Made by a program: the position numbers and the translations under genes
DNA from: Sphingomonas sp. Leaf22
GTDB taxonomy: Bacteria > Pseudomonadota > Alphaproteobacteria > Sphingomonadales > Sphingomonadaceae
NCBI RefSeq assembly: GCF_001421715.1
Contig: NZ_LMKP01000034.1
Location: forward strand, 230-64,229
Reading direction: 5' to 3'
Length of the DNA: 64,000 nucleotides
Notes under the pieces: model-generated
The model's input: only the letters and a program-made list of their open reading frames with translations
Database searches by the model: none
Told to the model about the DNA's origin: nothing
Shown here: positions 9,533 to 17,150 of the stretch, in pieces
Numbering within the stretch: the first letter of the stretch is position 1
Layout of the letters: each line of letters begins with the position of its first letter

Positions 9533-10480
9533 ATGGCAAGCTTCCTTGATTTCGAAAAACCCATCGCCGAATTGCAGGCGCGGATCGACGAACTGCGCGA
9601 TACCGCCGCGGACGGCGAGCTCGACATCGCTACCGAAATCGGGCGGTTGCAGACCAAGTCCGACCGGCTGCTGCGCGAAACCTATACCAGATTGACCCCG
9701 TGGCAGAAGACGCAGGTCGCCCGGCATCCCGAGCGGCCGCACTTCAAACATTATGTCGCCGGGCTGATCGAGGATTTCATGCCGCTGGGCGGCGACCGCG
9801 CCTTTGCCGACGACTCGGCGATCCTTGGCGGGATGGGCCGGTTGCGGGGCCGCAAGGTCATGGTGATCGGGCATGAAAAGGGCGACGATACCGCCAGCCG
9901 GCTGCACCACAATTTCGGCATGGGCAAGCCCGAGGGCTATCGCAAGGCGATCCGGCTGATGCAGCTGGCCGACCGGTTCGGCCTGCCGGTGGTGACGCTG
10001 GTCGACACGTCGGGCGCGTTTCCCGGCATCCAGGCCGAGGAGCGCGGACAGGCGGAGGCGATCGCGCGGTCGACCGAGGCGGCGCTGAACCTCGGCGTGC
10101 CGATGGTGTCGGCGATTCTCGGCGAAGGCGGATCGGGTGGTGCCATCGCGCTGGCGGCGGGCAATGTCGTGCTGATGATGGAGCATGCGGTCTATTCGGT
10201 GATCTCGCCCGAGGGGTGCGCGTCGATCCTGTGGCGCACCGCCGACAAGGCACCCGAAGCGGCCGAGGCGATGCGGGTGACCGCGCAGGACCTGAAGTCG
10301 CTGGGCGTCATCGACCGGATCGTATCCGAACCGCTGGGCGCGGCGCATCGCGACAGGGATGCGGCGATCACGGCGCTGGGCGATGCGATCGATCAGGCGC
10401 TGGGCGACCTGTCGGGGATGGAAGCCGCGTCGCTGCGGCAGGCACGGCGTCAGAAGTTCCTGAAGATGGGCCGGCTGTAA
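9533..10480 (+). CDS. accA: Acetyl-CoA carboxylase carboxyltransferase subunit alpha
   Basis: AccA pairs with AccD to transfer the carboxyl group from biotin to acetyl-CoA, the first committed step of fatty-acid synthesis. The 315-residue protein carries the N-terminal helical region ([18 protein letters not shown]) and the crotonase-fold core. Family segments include HKGDDT-like [30 protein letters not shown] and [11 protein letters not shown]. It begins 11 bases after xerD. This xerD-accA linkage is common in alphaproteobacteria. Confidence 0.96.
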   Translation: MASFLDFEKPIAELQARIDELRDTAADGELDIATEIGRLQTKSDRLLRETYTRLTPWQKTQVARHPERPHFKHYVAGLIEDFMPLGGDRAFADDSAILGGMGRLRGRKVMVIGHEKGDDTASRLHHNFGMGKPEGYRKAIRLMQLADRFGLPVVTLVDTSGAFPGIQAEERGQAEAIARSTEAALNLGVPMVSAILGEGGSGGAIALAAGNVVLMMEHAVYSVISPEGCASILWRTADKAPEAAEAMRVTAQDLKSLGVIDRIVSEPLGAAHRDRDAAITALGDAIDQALGDLSGMEAASLRQARRQKFLKMGRL

Positions 10481-10482
10481 TA

Positions 10483-10520
10483 CCAAACAAAAGGGCGGCG
10501 GAACCGAAGTCCCGCCGCCC
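10483..10520 (-). terminator. Intrinsic terminator of the flp gene
   Basis: A nine-base-pair GC stem is formed by GGGCGGCGG (10493-10501) and CCGCCGCCC (10512-10520). Read on the minus strand it is followed by TTTTGTTTGG, a good U-tract. It lies between the convergent accA and flp genes. The U-tract favours termination of the pilin transcript, while the stem could also slow accA transcription. Confidence 0.75.
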
Positions 10521-10544
10521 CCTTGCATCCGGTGATGGCTGAGA

Positions 10545-10724
10545 TCAGCCGCCGGCCTTCGTCGCGCCCATCTGGCCCGAAACGTTGTTGAAGGTCTTGC
10601 TGAGCTGATTGCCCAGACCCTGCATGGCGGTGATGGCGGCAACGGCGATCAGCGCGGCGATCAGGCCGTATTCGATCGCGGTGGCGCCCTTGCTGTTCTT
10701 CAGGAAGGTGCGGATCTTCTGCAT
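10545..10724 (-). CDS. Flp/Fap-type pilin
   Basis: The 59-residue type IVb pilin has a short basic leader (MQKIRTFLKNSKG), then ATAIEYGLIAALIAVAAI, the hydrophobic Flp core with the conserved Glu and Tyr. Prepilin peptidase should cut after the Gly before ATAIEYG. The start at 10724 is preferred over 10736 because GGAG lies six bases upstream of it. Flp subunits assemble into Tad pili for surface attachment. No tad or cpa assembly genes are in the window. Confidence 0.88.
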   Translation of the reverse strand: MQKIRTFLKNSKGATAIEYGLIAALIAVAAITAMQGLGNQLSKTFNNVSGQMGATKAGG

Positions 10725-10854
10725 CTGGGTCTCCATGGTTCTGCGTGCTTCAATTTCCCGGCCGTTCGGACGATGCCCGGTCAGCATGCGAACAGTAGGA
10801 AGAACTCGGTTGATAAAGTTTTAAGCAGAACGGTTACCGGCGATATTTTGATGG

Positions 10855-11046
10855 TTAACCGATCCGGCTGTGCGCGATGATGTTGGTCGCGACGCCATTC
10901 CAGATGCCGCCGTTCACATCGCCCAGCCCGGCGACGGCGGCAGAGATCGCGATGGCGATCATGGCGAGGAGGATGCCATATTCGATGGCGGTGGCCCCGC
11001 GTCGATCCCGCCAAAGACCGCGCAACAGGCGCAGCGTGCATCGCAT
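10855..11046 (-). CDS. Second, diverged Flp-type pilin
   Basis: This 63-residue protein has the same processing motif, GATAIEYGILLAMIAIAISA. It has a longer, Arg-rich leader (MRCTLRLLRGLWRDRRG) and a different C-terminus with DVNGGIWNGV. It may be a minor Tad pilin or a paralogue expressed in other conditions. It lies 130 bases upstream of the first flp on the same strand. The 10737-10854 spacer holds no promoter I can name with confidence. Confidence 0.8.
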   Translation of the reverse strand: MRCTLRLLRGLWRDRRGATAIEYGILLAMIAIAISAAVAGLGDVNGGIWNGVATNIIAHSRIG

Positions 11047-11063
11047 GGATCACCTACTCCGCT

Positions 11064-11516
11064 ATGACCGGACCGACCCCTACGGCGCACGAGGTTAAGA
11101 AATTGTCGACACCGAACTCCAGTTTCCTGATGGTGACCGCCGCCGCGATGATCGACGGCGATGGCCGCGTGCTGGTCCAGCAACGCCCGCCCGGAACGGC
11201 GATGGCGGGTCTGTGGGAATTTCCCGGCGGCAAGATCGAACCCGGCGAGACGCCGGAGGCGGCGCTGGTCCGCGAACTGGACGAGGAACTGGGCATCGTC
11301 GTCGATCACAGCTGCCTCGCGCCCGCCGCCTTTGCCAGCGAACCGCTGGGCGATCGGCATCTGCTGCTGCTGCTCTACGCCCTGCGCAAATGGCAGGGGA
11401 TGCCGGTCGCACGCCACGCAACCGCGCTGCGATGGCTGCGGCCGGTGCAGTTGCACGCGCTGGCCATGCCACCCGCCGACCGGCCGCTGATCGGCCTGCT
11501 CGAAGCGCTTGTCTAG
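11064..11516 (+). CDS. mutT: MutT-type Nudix hydrolase (8-oxo-dGTP diphosphatase)
   Basis: The 150-residue protein contains a full Nudix box from GGKIEPGETPEAAL through VRELDEELGI, with the REXXEE catalytic core in VRELDEELG. WEFPGGK precedes it, and the C-terminal WLRPVQL region fits MutT. It probably removes oxidised dGTP from the nucleotide pool. The first 20 residues are not conserved-looking, so a shorter form beginning near MVTAAAMI (11130) is possible. Confidence 0.85.
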   Translation: MTGPTPTAHEVKKLSTPNSSFLMVTAAAMIDGDGRVLVQQRPPGTAMAGLWEFPGGKIEPGETPEAALVRELDEELGIVVDHSCLAPAAFASEPLGDRHLLLLLYALRKWQGMPVARHATALRWLRPVQLHALAMPPADRPLIGLLEALV

Positions 11517-11520
11517 GCCG

Positions 11521-11747
11521 GATCGACATTCGGCTGTCAAGCCAGCGAACTGCTCCCCTCCCTGACAAGGGAGGGGCTGGGGGTGGGTCGGTCTGTGGCT
11601 GGCGAGTCGCTCCCCCGCGGGCCAACCCACCCCCGACCCAGCTTCGGGTAAACAGTGCCCCGCACTGTTTGGGTCATGCCGAGGGCATGACCGGCCCGAC
11701 GCTCTTGTCAGGGAGGGGAGAAGTCGAAACCTTACTGAATGTCGATC
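11521..11747. repeat. Composite palindromic element A (nested hairpins, inverted ends)
   Basis: This 227-base intergenic stretch is bounded by GATCGACATTC (11521-11531) and its inverse GAATGTCGATC (11737-11747). Inside are paired arms CCCCTCCCTGACAAG (11555-11569) and CTTGTCAGGGAGGGG (11704-11718). Between these lie GGGGGTGGGT / ACCCACCCCC and two perfect hairpins at 11650-11670 (AAACAGTGC arms) and 11672-11692 (GGTCATGCC arms). No credible ORF is present. It resembles the short non-coding palindromic elements scattered through sphingomonad genomes. Confidence 0.75.
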
Positions 11748-11759
11748 CCGCCTATGACC

Positions 11760-11932
11760 GATCGACATTCAGCGATAGCCACGGAATTTCGTCCTTCCCG
11801 CGCAGGCGGGAATCCATAGACGCCGACGGTTCGGCTCGATGCGCGACGCTGGCGTATATGGACTCCCGCCTGCGCGGGAGTGACGAAAGGGATCGAACGC
11901 TATTCCTGCGCCCAGCGAACTGAATGTCGATC
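11760..11932. repeat. Composite palindromic element B carrying a REP doublet
   Basis: The element is bounded by 13-base perfect inverted ends: GATCGACATTCAG (11760-11772) and CTGAATGTCGATC (11920-11932). It contains two inverted 27-base REP-like units at 11790-11816 and 11859-11885 (core TTCCCGCGCAGGCGGGAA) separated by 42 bases. Such doublets can fold into one long hairpin. With element A it fills the 425-base gap between mutT and the methyltransferase gene, which has no coding gene. Confidence 0.75.
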
Positions 11933-11941
11933 GACCCCACG

Positions 11942-12772
11942 TTATCTGGGCCGCAGCGTGTCCGCGAGCGAGGCGGTGGCGCTGCCGCGACGGGCCGGTT
12001 GCGGCTGGCTGGGGGCGGGGGCCCAGCCGGTCAGGTAGATCACCTCGAACTGCTCGGTGGTCCGGCCATCGGCCTCGGCGCGATCGGCAAAGGCGCTGGC
12101 CGCCGCCATCAGGCCGGTCCGGCCGAGCGGCGCCGGCTCGAGCAGGCCGGTCGCACCCATGCCGCGCAGATCGTCGACCAGCTTGCCCATGCCGGCATAG
12201 CGCACCGTCAGCGTTTCCGAATCGGCGACCGGCAGGGCAAAGCCGGCCCGGACCAGCAGGTCGCCCGCCGACCGCAGGTCGATCTGCGGATGGACCCGCG
12301 CCGCCGGGCGATCGGCCTCGGCGGTCAGCAGCGACTGGCGCAGGGTCGATAGCGTCCGCCCGCCGGTAAAGGCGGCGAGGAACAGACCGTCTGGGCGCAG
12401 CGTCCGCCGGACCAGCGTCAGCGCGCCGGGCAGGTCGTTGACGCCGTCCAGCACCCCGACCGACACCACCAGATCGAAGGCATTATCGGCGAATGGCAGC
12501 CGATCCTCGTCCCCCTGCACGCCGCCCGCCGCCCGGGCAAAGGCGAAGCCCGGATCGAGTCGCGCGATGCGGGTGCCGGGCGGGGGGGCGAACGCGGCAT
12601 CGTGGCAGCCGAGGTCGAGCACGTCGGTGAACTGGCGGGTCACCGCCTGCAACCGATCCTCGATCCCCTCCAGCATGTAGCGATGCAGGAAGTCGGCGCG
12701 CGCGAAGCCGGGCTGGGCGCGGTCGCGGTGCAGGCGTCGGCGGTGGCGGGCAAAGAGGTCGGGGGCGGTCAC
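11942..12772 (-). CDS. SAM-dependent methyltransferase (BioC/NDUFAF5-like)
   Basis: The 276-residue protein has a class I methyltransferase core. The SAM loop appears as VLDLGCHDAAF, the acidic motif as IARLDPGF, and motif III/IV as DEDRLPFADNAFDLVVS. The N-terminus (PDLFARHRRRLHRDRAQ) matches the subfamily that includes BioC and the mitochondrial NDUFAF5-type proteins. The start is a GTG at 12772; an open frame upstream overlaps comF and is not coding. The substrate cannot be told from sequence. It is divergent from comF, as in many relatives. Confidence 0.85.
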   Translation of the reverse strand: MTAPDLFARHRRRLHRDRAQPGFARADFLHRYMLEGIEDRLQAVTRQFTDVLDLGCHDAAFAPPPGTRIARLDPGFAFARAAGGVQGDEDRLPFADNAFDLVVSVGVLDGVNDLPGALTLVRRTLRPDGLFLAAFTGGRTLSTLRQSLLTAEADRPAARVHPQIDLRSAGDLLVRAGFALPVADSETLTVRYAGMGKLVDDLRGMGATGLLEPAPLGRTGLMAAASAFADRAEADGRTTEQFEVIYLTGWAPAPSQPQPARRGSATASLADTLRPR

Positions 12773-12815
12773 GCGGCCGCTTGTGCCGGGTGGCGTGGGC
12801 GGCGACAAGGGGGCG

Positions 12816-13547
12816 ATGCTGCTCGCCCGCGCCCCCGTCGCCGCACTGACCCGGCTGGTCGCGCTGGCGCTGCCGCCACGCTGTCCGGGCTGTGGCGAGG
12901 TGGTCGAGGCGGACCATCGGTTCTGTGCGGGATGCTGGTCGGCGTTGCGCTTTCTGGGCGATCCGGCCTGCGCCACCTGCGGCGCGCCGTTCGCGATCGA
13001 TCGGGGGCCGGACCTGCGATGTGCGCCGTGCCTCGTCCGTCCGCCGGCGCATGACGGGCTGCGCGCCGCCGTCGCCTATGGCCCGGTGGCGCGCGATGTC
13101 GCGCTGAAGCTGAAATATGGCGGGCGGCTGGCGCTGGCGACGACGATGGCGCGGTTGATGCACCGCCATCTGACGAACGATGCGACGCTGCTCGTGCCGG
13201 TGCCGCTGCACCGGCGGCGGTTGTGGACGCGCGGCTATAATCAGGCACTGTTGATCGCCGCCGGATTGTCGCGACTGTCGGGCGTGCCGGTCGCGCGCGA
13301 CGTGTTGCGGCGAACCCGCGCCACCCCACCGCTGAAAGGCATGAACGGCCGCAAGCGTGCGCAGGCGGTGCGCGGCGCGTTCGTCATGGTCGATCCGGCG
13401 TCGGTCGCCGGTCAGTCGGTGGTCCTGATCGACGACGTCCACACCAGCGGCGCGACGGCGGCGGCCTGTTCCAAGGTGCTGCGCGCGGCAGGTGCATCGC
13501 GCGTCACGATCCTGTGCTGGGCACGGGTCGTCGGTGCGGACGATTGA
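12816..13547 (+). CDS. comF: ComF family phosphoribosyltransferase-like protein
   Basis: ComF proteins carry an N-terminal cysteine-rich zinc region, here CPGCGEVV, CAGCW, CATCG and CAPC. A PRTase-fold domain follows with the PRPP motif VVLIDDVHTSGAT. They are linked to DNA uptake and to fork-related functions. The start at 12816 gives 243 residues; a GTG at 12783 would add 11 residues, leaving only 10 bases between the divergent starts. No other competence gene is nearby, so a competence role is family inference. Confidence 0.88.
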   Translation: MLLARAPVAALTRLVALALPPRCPGCGEVVEADHRFCAGCWSALRFLGDPACATCGAPFAIDRGPDLRCAPCLVRPPAHDGLRAAVAYGPVARDVALKLKYGGRLALATTMARLMHRHLTNDATLLVPVPLHRRRLWTRGYNQALLIAAGLSRLSGVPVARDVLRRTRATPPLKGMNGRKRAQAVRGAFVMVDPASVAGQSVVLIDDVHTSGATAAACSKVLRAAGASRVTILCWARVVGADD

Positions 13548-13578
13548 CAAGCCCGATCGCCGGTCACACCTCAGCGTC

Positions 13579-13836
13579 ATGACCAGTATCCTCATCTACA
13601 CCAAGGCATTCTGCCCCTATTGCACGCGCGCCAAGCGGCTGCTCGATGAAAAGGGCGCAGCCTATGAAGAGATCGACATCACCATGGGCGGGCCGCAGCG
13701 GCAGGAGATGCTGGCGCGGTCGAACGGCCGGACGACGGTGCCGCAGATCTTCGTCGGCGATACCCATGTCGGCGGGTCGGACGATCTGGCGGCGCTGGAA
13801 CGGGCGGGCAAGCTGGACGCGCTGCTGAACGCATGA
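13579..13836 (+). CDS. grxC: Glutaredoxin 3
   Basis: The 85-residue protein is a class I glutaredoxin with the CPYC active site (C12 and C15). It also has TVPQIFVGDTHVGGSDDL, the cis-proline and glutathione-binding region. It reduces disulfides and glutathione mixed disulfides in the cytoplasm. Its stop overlaps the next start by four bases, which couples it to a nitrilase-family gene that may also act on glutathione metabolites. Confidence 0.95.
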   Translation: MTSILIYTKAFCPYCTRAKRLLDEKGAAYEEIDITMGGPQRQEMLARSNGRTTVPQIFVGDTHVGGSDDLAALERAGKLDALLNA

Positions 13837-14657
13837 AGCTCGCACTGCTTCAGATGACGGCGGGGATCGACCCGCACGCCAATGCAGCGGTGCTGTTGGA
13901 TGCGATCGAACGGGCGGCGGCGGGCGGCGCGGCGATGCTGTTCACCCCCGAAATGTCGGGGCTGATCGACCGTGATCGCGACCGTGCCGCCGCGTCGATC
14001 GCGACCGAGGACGCCGATCCGGTATTGCGGGCGGTCCGCACGGCGGCGGCACAAGCGGGCATCTGGGTGCATCTCGGGTCGCTGGCGATCCGGCTGGCCG
14101 ACGGGCGGCTCGCCAATCGCGGCTATATGATCGACCCGGCCGGCGCGATCCGGGCGCGGTACGACAAACTGCATCTGTTCGACGTGACGCTGCCGACCGG
14201 CGAAAGCTGGCGCGAATCGGTCAGCTATGCGCCGGGCGACAGCGCCAGCGTCGTCGCCACGCCGGTCGGGCAGGTCGGGCTGGCGATCTGTTACGATCTG
14301 CGCTTCGCCGATCTGTTCCGGGCCCTGGCCGATGCCGGTGCGACGTTGCTGTCGGTGCCGGCGGCATTCACCGTGCCGACCGGACAGGCGCATTGGCATG
14401 TGCTGCTGCGCGCGCGGGCGATCGAGGCCGGGGCGTTCGTCGTCGCCGCGGCACAGACCGGGCAGCATGCCGACGGCCGCACGACCTTCGGTCATTCGCT
14501 GGTGATCGATGCCTGGGGCAAGGTGCTGCTCGACATGGGTGAGGCGGCAGGGGTCGGGTTCGTCGATATCGATCCGGCGCAGGTCGATGCGGTGCGCGCG
14601 CGGATACCGGTGCTGGCGCATCGCCGGGCGATCCCGCCGGTCGGTACCGTCGCGTGA
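13833..14657 (+). CDS. Carbon-nitrogen hydrolase, Nit1/YbeM-like (probable deaminated-glutathione amidase)
   Basis: The 274-residue protein has the nitrilase-superfamily triad E40 (FTPEMSG), K112 (YDKLHLFDV) and C153 (AICYDLRF). The YDKLHLFDV block and overall length match the Nit1/Nit2 branch that repairs deaminated glutathione rather than true nitrilases. Coupling to glutaredoxin by an ATGA overlap supports a thiol-metabolism role. Other omega-amidase substrates remain possible. Confidence 0.85.
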   Translation: MKLALLQMTAGIDPHANAAVLLDAIERAAAGGAAMLFTPEMSGLIDRDRDRAAASIATEDADPVLRAVRTAAAQAGIWVHLGSLAIRLADGRLANRGYMIDPAGAIRARYDKLHLFDVTLPTGESWRESVSYAPGDSASVVATPVGQVGLAICYDLRFADLFRALADAGATLLSVPAAFTVPTGQAHWHVLLRARAIEAGAFVVAAAQTGQHADGRTTFGHSLVIDAWGKVLLDMGEAAGVGFVDIDPAQVDAVRARIPVLAHRRAIPPVGTVA

Positions 14658-15082
14658 TCGTGTTCGACCTGCGCTGTGGCAATGCGCATGTGTTCGAGGC
14701 GTGGTTCGCATCGAGCGGTGCTTATGCCGATCAACGCGCGCAGGGGCTGATCCGCTGTGCGTTCTGCGACGACGCGACGATCGAGAAGGCGGTGATGGCT
14801 CCCAATATCAGCCCGAAAGGCGACCGCTCCGCCGGACCGCCGCCCGAGGCGATGAAGGCGGCGTTGCAGGCTTTGGCGCAGGCGCAACAGGCGGCGCTGT
14901 CGAACAGCGAATGGGTCGGTACCGCCTTTGCCGATCGCGCGCGGGCGATGCATGTCGGCGATGCCGAACCGGCCACGATCCACGGACAGGCGACCCGCGC
15001 CGAGGCGAAGGCGCTGGTCGAGGACGGCGTACCGGTCGCGCCGTTACTGTTGCCGGTCGTGCCGCCGGAACGCGCGAATTAA
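14654..15082 (+). CDS. DUF1178 family protein
   Basis: The 142-residue protein has the DUF1178 hallmark: IVFDLRCGNAHVFEAWF at the start, then AYADQRAQGLIRCAFC. Paired cysteines there may bind metal. It starts on GTG overlapping the previous stop by four bases, so grxC, the hydrolase and this gene form one coupled unit. Family function is unknown. Its 3' end overlaps the convergent gene by 39 bases. Confidence 0.85.
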   Translation: MIVFDLRCGNAHVFEAWFASSGAYADQRAQGLIRCAFCDDATIEKAVMAPNISPKGDRSAGPPPEAMKAALQALAQAQQAALSNSEWVGTAFADRARAMHVGDAEPATIHGQATRAEAKALVEDGVPVAPLLLPVVPPERAN

Positions 15083-15532
15083 CCCAAGCACGCGCGAACG
15101 GATGTCGGTCGGTCGGGTTCGGTCGGCTTTGAGGTACCAGATGAACCAGAGGCAGTCGCCGAGGTTGCCGCCACTGGCCTCATAGGCGTGAAACGCAGCG
15201 GGGAATGCGTCGCGCCCTTCTGAAAGGAAGTCGTACCGATTGCCGATGTCGGCAAACTGCTGTCGGGCGACGGTGGCGGCGCGCGCGACGCGTTCGGTCC
15301 AGCGCAGGCCCCTTGGTTCCTGCGCCACCGCGTCGACCTCGACCCAATAGCATTCGCACGTGGCTCCCGGCAGGCGGAACTGCAATTGGCCACCAATATT
15401 GAGCAGGCCTGCCTGTTCGGCGGCATCGATCACCTGCGGTATCGCGTCCGGTCGCCAGCCCCATTTGCACCCGCTGCGGCTGGCGATCGATCGTATCGTT
15501 TCCGGCAGGACCATGTCGGGCCGGTCGTGCAT
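15044..15532 (-). CDS. Hypothetical protein, 162 residues
   Basis: An intact frame encodes a soluble, Trp- and Arg-rich protein with several cysteines (CECYWVEVDA, DCLWFIWYLKAD). I recognise no family. It is supported by its own coherent composition, unlike a shadow frame, and because no other gene occupies 15083-15532. It is convergent with the DUF1178 gene and ends inside it. Confidence 0.55.
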   Translation of the reverse strand: MHDRPDMVLPETIRSIASRSGCKWGWRPDAIPQVIDAAEQAGLLNIGGQLQFRLPGATCECYWVEVDAVAQEPRGLRWTERVARAATVARQQFADIGNRYDFLSEGRDAFPAAFHAYEASGGNLGDCLWFIWYLKADRTRPTDIRSRVLGLIRAFRRHDRQQ

Positions 15533-15618
15533 GGCCGGCTCCAGCCGGCGGCAGGATCAGGGCAATATCGCGACGGTTGCACCCGGTTCGCCGACCGCAG
15601 CGGATCGTGGACGATGAC

Positions 15619-15695
15619 TGGTGGCCTCGGAGGGACTCGAACCCCCGACGCCCGCTTTAGGAAAGCGGCGCTCTGTCCAGCTGAGCTACGAGGCC
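15619..15695 (-). tRNA. tRNA-Arg (CCT anticodon)
   Basis: The minus strand folds as a complete tRNA including an encoded CCA (15619-15621). The acceptor stem pairs GGCCTCG with CGAGGCC, and the T-arm reads GGGGGTTCGAGTCCC. The anticodon stem CCGCT/AGCGG encloses TTCCTAA, giving anticodon CCT, which reads AGG codons. It lies between two protein genes transcribed on the same strand. Confidence 0.97.
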
Positions 15696-15742
15696 ATTGA
15701 CGCGCTGTAGAATGCCATCGCTGATGACGCAACGCCCGGCGA

Positions 15743-16288
15743 TCAGCTGCCGCATTCCCAGCGACCGTCGCGATAGATGCGCTCGCCGCTGTCGGCGGTG
15801 CGCATCGTCAGCGTCGCGGGCCATGCGCGGGACGATCCCCCCGATGGCATGGTATCGCCCGGTTGACGGGCAAGGGTGAACGACACGCCGTCGCCGGCAA
15901 GGATCGCGCCGACTTCTATCGCCTCCCGGCCCGGCGTGGCGGCGGTGATGCGGTGGAAGCGCTTGTTATATTTGACCAGCCCGTCGCCTTCGTCGCGGAC
16001 CATCAACAGTGTCGGCGCGTCAGCACCGGCGCGGAAGGCGCAACCCGAACCGAGCAAATCCTTGTCCTTCAGATCGTCATGGACCAGCGGTTGCAATTCG
16101 GACGCCGGATGGACCGCCGGCGAGGTCGGCACGCCGCGCGTCGACACGGCCGTATTGCCCGCCGCCGGATCGACGCCGCCGAGCGACCCGACCGGCATCG
16201 CCGCCTGCGTCGCATTAGTGGAGGCGGGCGGTTCGGCCGAACAGGCGGTGAGCGCCAGCGGGATCAGCAGGGCAATGCAACGGTTCAT
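15743..16288 (-). CDS. Hypothetical lipoprotein
   Basis: The 181-residue protein has a lipoprotein signal peptide (MNRCIALLIPLALTAC) with lipobox LTAC and lipid-bearing C16. Low-complexity sequence follows, then a globular region with LGSGCAFRAGADAPTLL and a C-terminal DGRWECGS, where two cysteines could pair. It resembles sphingomonad lipoproteins of unknown role. A TTG at 16297 is an alternative start; neither start has an ideal ribosome-binding site. Confidence 0.75.
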   Translation of the reverse strand: MNRCIALLIPLALTACSAEPPASTNATQAAMPVGSLGGVDPAAGNTAVSTRGVPTSPAVHPASELQPLVHDDLKDKDLLGSGCAFRAGADAPTLLMVRDEGDGLVKYNKRFHRITAATPGREAIEVGAILAGDGVSFTLARQPGDTMPSGGSSRAWPATLTMRTADSGERIYRDGRWECGS

Positions 16289-16322
16289 CCTGCGCAAACG
16301 TCGGCTGGTCGCTCCCGTTCCG

Positions 16323-16946
16323 TCAGCCGCGCCCGATGAGTGCCAGCACTTCCTTGCGGCTGCGTTCGTCGTCGCGGAACACGCCCATCATGCGGCTGGT
16401 GGTCATGGTGACACCGGGCGTGCGCACGCCGCGCGCGGTCATGCAGCCATGCGTCGCCTCGATCACCACCGCGACGCCGCGCGGTTTCAGGCCGTTCCAG
16501 ATGCAGTCGGCGACCTCGGCAGTCAGGCGTTCCTGCACCTGCAACCGCCGGGCATAGCCGTGCAGCACGCGCGCCAGCTTCGAAATGCCGACGACGTGAT
16601 CGCGGGGCAGATAGGCGATGTGCGCCTTGCCGACGATCGGTGCCATATGGTGTTCGCAATGCGACTGGAACGGAATGTCGCGCAGCAGGACGATCTCGTC
16701 ATAGCCGCCGACTTCCTCGAACACGCGTTCGAGATGACGGGCGGGATCGTCGCTGTAGCCCTGCGTATATTCGCGCCACGCACGCGCGACGCGCAGCGGG
16801 GTTTCGATCAGGCCTTCGCGGGTCGGGTCCTCGCCGGTCCAGCGGATCAGGGTGCGGATCGCCTCCACGACGTCATCGGGCACGGGAATTTTCGGCGGCG
16901 ATGCCACCAAGTCGTCGGTCGCGGCATCGTCATTCGCGTCACACAT
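16323..16946 (-). CDS. folE: GTP cyclohydrolase I
   Basis: FolE converts GTP to 7,8-dihydroneopterin triphosphate at the head of folate synthesis. The 207-residue protein has the zinc/active-site segment SHCEHHMAPI, VGISKLARV, RLQVQERLT and the C-terminal ATHGCMTARG. The start at 16946 gives a family-like N-terminus; 16976 and 17028 are in-frame alternatives. The same frame stays open for another 3.3 kb upstream, antisense to the TonB receptor gene, which is a codon-bias artefact. Confidence 0.95.
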   Translation of the reverse strand: MCDANDDAATDDLVASPPKIPVPDDVVEAIRTLIRWTGEDPTREGLIETPLRVARAWREYTQGYSDDPARHLERVFEEVGGYDEIVLLRDIPFQSHCEHHMAPIVGKAHIAYLPRDHVVGISKLARVLHGYARRLQVQERLTAEVADCIWNGLKPRGVAVVIEATHGCMTARGVRTPGVTMTTSRMMGVFRDDERSRKEVLALIGRG

Positions 16947-17150
16947 CGTCGTCGTCCATTCCCGATATTCGAACATGTTCGCATCCGCCGCATGAAATCC
17001 CTGCGGCGGTGCGACTGTGGTTTCCATACCCGTTCGCCGATAAAAGCTGCGTGGGATGCAGGTTGCCCGTTGACGCGGGATAGATGCTCCGTCACCAAAT
17101 GCCAACTGCATTAGCCGGACCGATATCGGCAGCGCGGAGGAGGGGATGTC

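Noticed and set aside
11521..11932. CRISPR array
   Set aside because: The repeats alternate in orientation and have unequal, palindromic spacers. No cas gene is present anywhere in the window.
12773..12976. N-terminal extension of the methyltransferase frame
   Set aside because: It runs antisense into comF with low-complexity Ser/Ala/Pro sequence. The family N-terminus begins at the GTG at 12772.
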